Made by a program: the position numbers and the translations under genes. Below, one piece after another: positions 1 to 3,883 of a stretch of DNA of 7,905 nucleotides (position 1 is the stretch's first letter; each line of letters begins with the position of its first letter). The notes beneath the pieces were generated by a model that was not told the origin of the DNA, searched no databases, and worked only from the letters and a program-made list of their open reading frames with translations. The DNA comes from UBA9337 sp038331135 (GTDB lineage: Bacteria > Patescibacteriota > Minisyncoccia > Moranbacterales > UBA9337): assembly GCA_038331135.1 (NCBI GenBank), contig JBBQOS010000037.1, forward strand, positions 1 through 7,905, written 5' to 3'.

Positions 1-1
1 C

Positions 2-427
2 TTAGGGCTTGCTCTAGATGAAATAAAAAATAATCAAGCCACTCAAATTAAAAAACTGCGGGATTATTTAATTGAAAGAATTTTAAAAGAAATTCCAGCT
101 TCATATTTAAACGGAGATAGAGAAAAACGTTCTCCTAATAAAGATAATTTTAGAGTTGATAATATAGAAGGGGAAGGGTTACTCTTATCTTTGGATATGG
201 AAGGAATTTGCGCTTCTACTGGTTCCGCTTGCTCCTCCGGTTCGCTTGCCCCATCGCATGTATTACTAGCGCTAGGACTCAAGCACGAACAAGCTCACGG
301 CAGTTTACGCCTGACTTTAGGTAAACGTACCACCCAAGAAGAGCTTGATTTTACAATAGAAAAAATAAAAGAAATCGTGACCCGCTTGAGGCAAATTTCC
401 GGCAATGTTTTAAAAGATTTTAAATAA
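2..427 (+). CDS. iscS: Cysteine desulfurase (NifS/IscS type), C-terminal part; 5' end off the left edge
   Basis: PLP-dependent enzyme that takes sulfur from L-cysteine as a persulfide on its own catalytic cysteine and hands it to the scaffold for Fe-S clusters. The frame is open from the first base (LGLALDEIK...), so the start and the PLP-lysine region lie outside. What remains is 141 residues, about a third of the usual 380-400. Visible are the 'IEGEGLLLSLD' segment (55-65 of the fragment) and the active-site loop STGSACSSGS, with the catalytic Cys at fragment residue 77 (codon 230-232). It is followed by PSHVLLALG and the HGSLRLTLGK stretch that is diagnostic of the family. The short loop and the C-terminal end (VTRLRQIS) fit group I (NifS/IscS) rather than SufS. 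iscU begins 57 nt downstream on the same strand, which supports the role. IscS versus NifS naming cannot be decided here. Confidence 0.93.
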   Translation, partial: LGLALDEIKNNQATQIKKLRDYLIERILKEIPASYLNGDREKRSPNKDNFRVDNIEGEGLLLSLDMEGICASTGSACSSGSLAPSHVLLALGLKHEQAHGSLRLTLGKRTTQEELDFTIEKIKEIVTRLRQISGNVLKDFK

Positions 428-447
428 AAATTAATAGTGAATTGCTT

Positions 448-477
448 ATTCGTAAATTCGTACAAATTCGTAATTCG
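448..477 (+). repeat. Four tandem-like copies of ATTCG(TA) in the iscS-iscU gap
   Basis: The gap between the two Fe-S genes is mostly this repeat: ATTCGTA at 448, 456 and 466, and a shortened ATTCG at 473. The last copy runs straight into GGAG (477-480), which is the ribosome binding site of iscU. The 9-mer AATTCGTAC at 455-463 recurs at 898-906 downstream of iscU, so the unit is not confined to one place. It looks like a dispersed intergenic repeat; no function is shown. Confidence 0.6.
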
Positions 478-484
478 GAGTAAT

Positions 485-871
485 ATGCAATATTCAAAAA
501 AAGTTTTAGATTATTTTATGAAACCTCGCAACTTGGGAGAAATCCCAAATGCTGACGGAGAGGCCACTGTGGGAAACCCCAAATGCGGAGATATTATGAA
601 AATTTATTTAAAAATAAATAAACATGAATCAGGGGAAGAAATTATCGAAGATGTAAAATTTCAAACTCTTGGCTGTGGCGCCGCTATCGCCACTAGCTCA
701 ATGGCTACTGAAATGGTTAAAGGTAAAACTCTAGATGATGCTTATAAAATAACTAATCAACAAGTAGCTGATGAGCTCGGAGGACTGCCTCAAATAAAAA
801 TGCACTGTAGTAATCTAGCTGCTGATGCTATTAAAAAAGCGATTGAAAATTATAGAAGCAATGCCAAATAA
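485..871 (+). CDS. iscU: Fe-S cluster assembly scaffold IscU/NifU-N type
   Basis: Scaffold on which [2Fe-2S] clusters are built from sulfur delivered by the cysteine desulfurase encoded just upstream, then passed to apoproteins; cytosolic. From the chosen ATG the protein has 128 residues, the normal IscU length, and starts MQYSKKVLDYF as the family does. The three ligand cysteines are present: Cys34 in NPKCGD (with the conserved Asp36), Cys64 in TLGCGAA, and Cys108 in KMHCSNLA next to His107. The E. coli HscA-binding motif LPPVK appears here as LPQIK (101-105). I preferred 485 over an upstream in-frame start at 437 because GGAG sits 4 nt before it and the extra residues come from the ATTCG repeat and match nothing in the family. 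No hscA, hscB or fdx is visible nearby. Confidence 0.95.
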   Translation: MQYSKKVLDYFMKPRNLGEIPNADGEATVGNPKCGDIMKIYLKINKHESGEEIIEDVKFQTLGCGAAIATSSMATEMVKGKTLDDAYKITNQQVADELGGLPQIKMHCSNLAADAIKKAIENYRSNAK

Positions 872-938
872 AACAGGTAGCATTCATAATTTTATAAAAT
901 TCGTACATCGCAAATAAACACTGTGGCGCAAAACTATT

Positions 939-944
939 TATAAT
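939..944 (+). promoter_or_regulatory. Possible -10 box of the COG2426 gene
   Basis: An exact TATAAT lies 38 nt before the ATG at 983, in a 111-nt gap after iscU. No convincing -35 is seen at 16-18 bp spacing, and there is no TGn extension. It would give a leader of about 30 nt with no Shine-Dalgarno site. In AT-rich DNA such a hexamer can occur by chance. Confidence 0.35.
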
Positions 945-982
945 GCTAAAATGTACTTAATAAATAAATTACTATTTTGTCT

Positions 983-1465
983 ATGCAGGATATCGTAATA
1001 AATTGGTTTGTCGGCTTTCCGAAAAATTGGGCTACATTTCTGATAGCTATGATACCAGTCACGGAATTAAGGGTTTCTATTCCGCTAGCAATCAAAGTTT
1101 ATCACTTGAACCCATTTTTGGCATGGCTTTATTCCATTTCCGGCACATATTTTGCAATGATATTGATAGTTTTTTTACTTGATCCAATTTCTAAATTTTT
1201 ATCTCAGCATATCAATTTTTTTGATGTTTTTTTTAAATGGTTATTTAGACACACCAAGAAAAAAACTAATAAAAAAATAAAGAAATATGGAACTTGGGCT
1301 ATTTTTATTTTGGCAGCAACGCCCTTGCCATTATTTGGCGGTTTAACAGGAGCTGTGGCAGCTTTTGTTTTTGGTTTTTCGGCCAGTAAATCATTGCCGT
1401 TGTTACTTATAGGAACGATGGCCTCTGGTGGAATTATTTTATTGCTAACCATTTTTTTAATTTAA
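983..1465 (+). CDS. Small integral membrane protein, COG2426 / PF06695 ('small multidrug export' family)
   Basis: A 160-residue polytopic inner-membrane protein. The family name is historical and its transported substrate is not established, so I give no function. Family signatures seen: an N-terminal re-entrant-like segment with PVTELRVSIPLAI (25-37), and a second proline/glycine-rich segment TPLPLFGGLTGAVAA (113-127), the usual P-x-P...G-x-x-TGA pattern. Hydrophobic stretches lie at about 16-37, 44-66, 104-131 and 137-160. A Lys-rich cytosolic-type loop (89-101, KKKTNKK) lies between them. The ATG at 983 is preferred over a TTG two codons earlier; neither has a clear ribosome binding site. 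The GNAT gene follows after 38 nt of pure A/T, so co-transcription is plausible. Confidence 0.85.
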   Translation: MQDIVINWFVGFPKNWATFLIAMIPVTELRVSIPLAIKVYHLNPFLAWLYSISGTYFAMILIVFLLDPISKFLSQHINFFDVFFKWLFRHTKKKTNKKIKKYGTWAIFILAATPLPLFGGLTGAVAAFVFGFSASKSLPLLLIGTMASGGIILLLTIFLI

Positions 1466-1471
1466 ATATAA

Positions 1472-1505
1472 ATTAAAAAAATATAAATTTTAATTAAAAA
1501 AATAT
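1472..1505 (+). repeat. AT-only leader with a 21-nt-period direct repeat
   Basis: ATTAAAAAAATAT occurs at 1472-1484 and again at 1493-1505, exactly 21 nt apart, and the second copy overlaps the ATG of the acetyltransferase. The whole gap between the two genes contains no G or C, so there is no Shine-Dalgarno sequence for the downstream gene. Confidence 0.55.
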
Positions 1506-1917
1506 GTTTAATATCAGAAAATTTGAAATTAAAGATGCGGAAAAAATAAAAGAACTTTTCAAAGAGTTAACTGATAAGCCTATAAATTTTCAAGCTGAAT
1601 TATTGGTAAATAATAAAGCTATCCATTGTCGAGTATTGGAGAGCGAAGGAGATATAATAGGATTTGCCTCCTTGACAATGTATCCTGTCCCTACCAAAGG
1701 AATGATTGGTCGCATAGAAGATGTAGTAGTTAGCAGTGTTTATAGGGGAGGGGGGTTGGGCAGAAAATTAATGGAAGATTTGATTGAAATTGCCAAGCAG
1801 GAAAAATTAGAATATTTAAATTTAACCAGTAATCCTAATCGAATCGCCGCCAGAAATCTGTATGAATCCCTCGGCTTCCAAATCGCTGAAACTGGATTTT
1901 TTTGGATAAAATTGTGA
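1504..1917 (+). CDS. GNAT-family N-acetyltransferase
   Basis: Cytosolic acyl-CoA-dependent N-acetyltransferase; the acceptor cannot be told from sequence. At 137 residues it is a single GNAT domain. Visible are the N-terminal FNIRKFEIKDAEKI (2-15) and strand 4 with IEDVVVSSVYRG (71-82). The acetyl-CoA pyrophosphate loop of motif A, R-G-G-G-L-G (81-86, fitting R/Q-x-x-G-x-G/A), follows. Motif B is SNPNRIAARNLYESLGF (109-125), with Asn110 and Tyr120, the usual general-acid position. The start is the only reasonable ATG but has an A/T-only leader. The length and the 'LTSNPNRIAARNLYESLGF' ending resemble GNA1-like and small-molecule GNATs, but that is a weak hint. It ends in TGA, so TGA is a stop in this genome. 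Confidence 0.88.
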   Translation: MFNIRKFEIKDAEKIKELFKELTDKPINFQAELLVNNKAIHCRVLESEGDIIGFASLTMYPVPTKGMIGRIEDVVVSSVYRGGGLGRKLMEDLIEIAKQEKLEYLNLTSNPNRIAARNLYESLGFQIAETGFFWIKL

Positions 1918-1978
1918 TTTATATTGCCAAATTGTTACATTATTGAATTGTTTTGATACTCCAAAATTGCTCATTGTT

Positions 1979-1997
1979 TGACGACCGTCACTTGACG
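1979..1997 (+). promoter_or_regulatory. Overlapping TGACG/CGTCA palindromes upstream of the 69-aa gene promoter
   Basis: Three alternating half-sites run TGACG (1979-1983), CGTCA (1986-1990), TGACG (1993-1997), each separated by 2 nt, so two perfect palindromes share the middle arm. They end 25 nt before the -35 box. A related site, TGACC-ATTC-GGTCA, lies at 2088-2101 downstream of the promoter. The arrangement looks like operator sites for a dimeric regulator. The stretch CGTC-ACTT-GACG with a T6 run after it could instead be a weak terminator of the GNAT gene. Confidence 0.4.
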
Positions 1998-2022
1998 AGG
2001 GATTTTTTGTTGAGTGAAAAAT

Positions 2023-2051
2023 TTGACAAAAAGCTTATTTTGTGCTATTTT
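2023..2051 (+). promoter_or_regulatory. Strong sigma70-type promoter with extended -10, for the 69-aa gene
   Basis: A perfect -35 TTGACA (2023-2028) is followed by a spacer of exactly 17 bp and then TATTTT (2046-2051), directly preceded by TGC (2043-2045), an extended -10. The start point would be near 2058, giving a leader of about 70 nt. It is the best promoter in the window. Confidence 0.72.
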
Positions 2052-2087
2052 TTAGTGTGGCATATGTGGAAAGTTTTTTTATAGAAG

Positions 2088-2101
2088 TGACCATTCGGTC
2101 A
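2088..2101 (+). promoter_or_regulatory. Short stem-loop or operator in the leader of the 69-aa gene
   Basis: TGACC-ATTC-GGTCA is a perfect 5-bp inverted repeat with a 4-nt loop, about 30 nt after the predicted start point and 27 nt before the ATG. It shares the TGAC half-site with the palindromes at 1979-1997, so it can be read either as a DNA operator or as a small RNA hairpin in the leader. No T-run follows, so it is not a terminator. Confidence 0.4.
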
Positions 2102-2128
2102 AACAATTTTAAAAAATAGGATAAAGAT

Positions 2129-2338
2129 ATGGATTTTTCCGCCATCAGAAATTTTCCGCCCGAGCAGTTGGCGGGAAAGGAAATACTTTTCTACACCCGC
2201 CGAACCAAAAGCGGGCTAGCACACGGGGGATTGGTTAGGGAGGTTAAAAACTCCCAGAACCAAATGAACATCCTGGTCGAATCGGCCGGGAAACAGATTA
2301 ACTTGGGATCAGGCACCAAGATTTCAGTTATTGCCTGA
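2129..2338 (+). CDS. Small 69-residue protein of unknown family, GC-rich; possible small beta-barrel
   Basis: I do not recognise this protein. It starts MDFSAIRNFPPEQLAGKE and its remainder is predominantly beta-forming, with no Cys, no signal peptide and no membrane segment; it is basic and probably cytosolic. Reality as a gene is supported by an AGGA ribosome binding site (2118-2121, 7 nt spacing), the strong promoter at 2023-2051, and balanced codon use. By hand count 103 of 210 bases are G/C (about 49%), far above the neighbours, which suggests recent acquisition. The segment G-G-L-V-R-E-V...Q-M-N-I-L-V (33-50) faintly recalls the Sm1 pattern G-x-L...MNxxL of LSm/Hfq-like barrels, but no clear Sm2 motif follows (LGSGTKISVI, 59-68). 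Function is open. It is followed at once by a nested stem-loop and the large gene-free block. Confidence 0.75.
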   Translation: MDFSAIRNFPPEQLAGKEILFYTRRTKSGLAHGGLVREVKNSQNQMNILVESAGKQINLGSGTKISVIA

Positions 2339-2342
2339 CATA

Positions 2343-2417
2343 AAACCACTTTTTTGCAAACATTCACTTTTGAATACTCATAATTGAGTTTAGGAATGAA
2401 TAGCGAGAAAGTGGTTT
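2343..2417 (+). ncRNA. Nested long stem-loop directly after the 69-aa gene
   Basis: A perfect 10-bp inverted repeat, AAACCACTTT (2343-2352) and AAAGTGGTTT (2408-2417), encloses two further perfect helices nested in order: CATTC (2361-2365) with GAATG (2394-2398), and ACTCA (2376-2380) with TGAGT (2385-2389) around a 4-nt loop. The outer arm starts 5 nt after the stop codon. There is no T-run after the right arm, so it is not a standard terminator. It may be a 3'-UTR structure, a processing or stability element, or part of a structured RNA. The pairing is seen; the role is inferred. Confidence 0.45.
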
Positions 2418-2432
2418 CTTCATATATTGTAT

Positions 2433-2444
2433 ATGTCGCACAAT
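2433..2444 (+). repeat. Left 12-bp terminal inverted repeat
   Basis: ATGTCGCACAAT, an exact inverse of 3460-3471. The left end also forms a local stem: TATGTCG (2432-2438) pairs with CGACATA (2455-2461) around a 16-nt loop. This local stem has no counterpart at the right end. Confidence 0.6.
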
Positions 2445-2563
2445 GTAGATTTTACGACATACAGAGTATAAAAACCAGTGTTTAAGGCACCATTTGACTC
2501 TTCAATAACAATATTTATATATCTATGAATTATAATAAATGTTTTATCTTTTTTTAAGTCATT

Positions 2564-2578
2564 GTGCTACTAAAGCAC
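2564..2578 (+). repeat. Small perfect stem-loop within the gene-free block
   Basis: GTGCT-ACTAA-AGCAC is a 5-bp perfect inverted repeat with a 5-nt loop, preceded by a T-rich stretch (2541-2556). There is no T-run on the 3' side in either direction, so it is not a convincing terminator. Confidence 0.3.
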
Positions 2579-2733
2579 CTTAAATTAATACTGATTTGAT
2601 ATAAATTCAAATTATATGAAAATTATTTTATATAATGCTTTACACTTCCATCTATCCAGTTAACTGCTTTAACGGTCTACAAAATAACTACCTTTGACCC
2701 TCAAAATTGACTCAGGATAAAATTTAATTAAAT

Positions 2734-3231
2734 TTAGATACATCTATGTATCTAATATTGCAACTATTTCATTTAAAGCTACGATTTATTTTTTTATAAA
2801 CCACTCCCCTAGCATATTTTAAAAAAAATCATAATCAGGTACAAACGACTATTTTTTGCAAATTAAAATATATCCAGAATAATTTACGCTAATAAATAAA
2901 AGTATATAAAATAAAAATTTATTTAAATCCATTTTTGGTATACTTCTATGTATCAAAAAATAGTATTTTTTAGGATTTTTCAAAAGTCTATTGAGGACTC
3001 TGTGGAAAGCATTTTTTATTGCTATAAGGGGGTACATCTATGCCTACTATTTTCACAAAAAAACAAGTTTTTTTAGAGCTCATTTTTTAACCCCTTGATG
3101 TATACATCTATGCACCCCTTAAATATAATTTTTTTGATTTTTTTTATAAGACCGGATTAATACATCGCTAGATATACAATTAATAAAACAGAATCATTTT
3201 TAATTCTATAAATGGATACATTTATGTATCT
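2734..3231. repeat. Array of at least six palindromic sites with consensus GATACATCTATGTATC
   Basis: The copies have their core TACATCTATG or a variant starting at 2739, 2941, 3033, 3103, 3161 and 3217. The first (2734-2755) is perfect over 22 bp: 10-bp arms around CT. The last (3215-3230) is perfect over 16 bp: GATACAT-TT-ATGTATC. The second is TATACTTCTATGTATC. The third (GGTACATCTATGCC) and fourth (TATACATCTATGCACC) share an unbroken TACATCTATGC core. The fifth (TACATCGCTAGATATA) is decayed. Spacing falls from 202 to 92, 70, 58 and 56 nt. T-runs lie between the copies. Two-fold symmetric sites with a 2-bp centre are typical of binding sites for a dimeric DNA-binding protein. The repeats are seen directly; the binding role is inferred. 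Confidence 0.65.
3026..3120. repeat. Inverted pair of palindromes flanked by AAGGGG / CCCCTT
   Basis: The third and fourth palindromes are bordered on their outer sides by complementary sequence: TAAGGGG (3025-3031) and CCCCTTA (3115-3121), 7 bp perfect. Together the 95-nt unit can fold into a long interrupted cruciform or hairpin. ACCCCTT also repeats directly at 3090-3096 and 3114-3120, flanking a perfect ATGTATACAT (3098-3107). Confidence 0.45.
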
Positions 3232-3246
3232 AAAACAATCAAAAAG

Positions 3247-3398
3247 TTACAATATTTTTTTAATTTCTTTTACGACATTCATAAAGCCTGGCATTAATTT
3301 ATATTCATGAACTTCATTCCTTAAAATTCTAAAACGCATTTTATCACAGGTGCCCAATGAATATTAGTATAGTCGATTTGTCCTTCTTTGGGTTTAAA
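3247..3398 (-). pseudogene. Frameshifted coding fragments, possibly the N-terminus of a NUDIX hydrolase
   Basis: Reading leftward, a stop-to-stop frame (3398-3321) contains QIDYTNIHWAPVIKCVL. This strongly resembles the start of NUDIX proteins common in AT-rich uncultured bacteria (pattern IDYTNxRxAPVxxCV), from memory of the family. A second frame (3339-3247) continues with ILRNEVHEYKLMPGF and NVVKEIKKIL, plausible as the next segment after a frameshift, ending in TAA. The diagnostic NUDIX box (Gx5Ex7REUxEExGU) is not found, so the gene would be truncated and dead. These are short stretches; chance coding appearance is possible, and the family assignment is tentative. Confidence 0.35.
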
Positions 3399-3459
3399 TT
3401 ATTTTAGTGGTTTAAATATTATTTGTCCCTACTAATTTTATTATTTGGCAAAATTATAT

Positions 3460-3471
3460 ATTGTGCGACAT
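3460..3471 (-). repeat. Right 12-bp terminal inverted repeat
   Basis: ATTGTGCGACAT, an exact inverse of 2433-2444. Directly outside lies TGGGGGAGGTACC, then the 3' end of the small minus-strand gene 22 nt further on. Confidence 0.6.
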
Positions 3472-3483
3472 GGGGGAGGTACC

Positions 3484-3503
3484 TTAAAAAAGTTATTTTT
3501 TAA
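3484..3503 (-). terminator. AT-only hairpin at the end of the minus-strand gene cluster
   Basis: TTAAAAAA (3484-3491) and TTTTTTAA (3496-3503) form a perfect 8-bp inverted repeat with a 4-nt loop; the stop codon of the small minus-strand gene lies in the loop. The T-run lies in the stem itself, and with no G:C pair it is a weak terminator at best, symmetric for both strands. Confidence 0.25.
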
Positions 3504-3857
3504 CTAATAAAAATCCTTCGAAGTGAATTTTTGGATTATTAATATCATAAACAGCCACGACTTTATATATTCCCTTGGTCCATATTTCTCCTTTTAAATT
3601 GAAATGAGTAACTTCTATGATTCTAATTGCCGCCAGTGGTCTACTAAGAATTTGATTACCCTTAGTTTCAATAAGAGGCACGGGTTCATCAGTGAGGAGA
3701 TAATAATTTCTTTAACCTTTTTTAAAAAATTATATTGCTTCCCTACTTCTAGGTTTTGAGGAATACATTCCTCTTCCTTTCTTTCTTTCTTTCTTTCTTT
3801 CTTTTTAAAATATTTTATATCTCTCAAAGCTAAGTTAGGATTAAATTCTACTTGAAT
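3493..3857 (-). pseudogene. Small protein of unknown family, broken by a one-base frameshift
   Basis: Two overlapping minus-strand frames read as one protein. The first gives IQVEFNPNLALRDIKYFKK, then a Lys/Glu/Arg run and EECIPQNLEVGKQYNFLKK. The second, open only after a TAA at 3714-3712, gives NYYLLTDEPVPLIETKGNQ and RPLAAIRIIEVTHFNLKGE..., ending HFEGFLLVKK at 3493. Restoring one base at about 3711 (GTTAAA to GTTAAAA) would join them as ...KKVKRNYYLLTDEP. The switch from frame one to two needs a -1 shift. The first standard start is TTG at 3827, but protein-like sequence continues upstream to about 3857, so the original start may also be lost. It resembles small uncharacterised proteins of uncultured bacteria; I give no function. 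It lies after the C39 gene on the same strand. A sequencing or assembly error is possible. Confidence 0.6.
3777..3804 (+). repeat. Tetranucleotide microsatellite (CTTT)7 inside a minus-strand coding frame
   Basis: Seven perfect CTTT units (AAAG on the coding strand), extended by two more T. They encode the Lys/Glu/Arg run of the small frameshifted protein. Because 4 is not a multiple of 3, gain or loss of one unit changes the reading frame of everything downstream. Confidence 0.85.
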
Positions 3858-3883
3858 ACCTATAATATTATTTGAGTTATTTA

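Larger units (their letters stand above)
2433..3471. mobile_element. Gene-free block bounded by perfect 12-bp inverted repeats; possible degenerate or non-autonomous element
   Basis: ATGTCGCACAAT at 2433-2444 is exactly inverted at 3460-3471 (ATTGTGCGACAT). The similarity weakly continues inward, as both ends reach an A/T-rich TTTT run within about 10 nt. The enclosed 1.04 kb has no intact gene, very low G+C (8 of 60 bases in the stretch 2881-2940), many T6-T9 runs, a palindrome array and coding fragments. Size and termini fit an insertion sequence that lost its transposase, or a large MITE. No target-site duplication is seen outside the repeats (left TGTAT, right GGGGG), and no transposase motif is recognisable. 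A replication or protein-binding locus is the main alternative. Confidence 0.4.

Noticed and set aside
64..282. 72-codon minus-strand frame over the cysteine desulfurase
   Set aside because: Antisense to the conserved active-site region of the desulfurase.
1204..1452. 82-codon minus-strand frame inside the COG2426 gene
   Set aside because: Antisense shadow of a clear membrane protein gene with family motifs.
1915..1917. Reading TGA as glycine (Gracilibacteria/Absconditabacteria code)
   Set aside because: TGA ends the GNAT, 69-aa and CcdA-like genes at natural protein ends, and glycine is coded by GGN throughout.
2630..2690. Minus-strand peptide KAVNWIDGSVKHYIK as a gene remnant
   Set aside because: It reads protein-like but is only 15 codons between stops and I cannot link it to a family; too short to annotate.
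2849..3037. 62-codon minus-strand open frame in the gene-free block
   Set aside because: It runs through T-runs and palindromes, shows no family resemblance and has AT-driven residue use (K, N, I, L, F, Y).
2734..3231. CRISPR-like array
   Set aside because: Copies are only 16-22 bp, diverge from each other, and are separated by 56-202 nt rather than regular spacers; no cas gene is nearby.
3717..3723. dnaX-like slippery heptamer A-AAA-AAG as a programmed -1 frameshift site in the small minus-strand gene
   Set aside because: It is in the right phase, but a -1 shift there reads GGT then TAA at once, so it cannot join the two coding frames. A one-base indel nearer 3711 fits better.
3735..3770. 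Short minus-strand peptide starting at the ATG after AGGAAGAGGA
   Set aside because: The ribosome binding site looks good, but the frame ends after 12 codons and runs across the frame of the small protein; probably coincidence from the purine-rich repeat.
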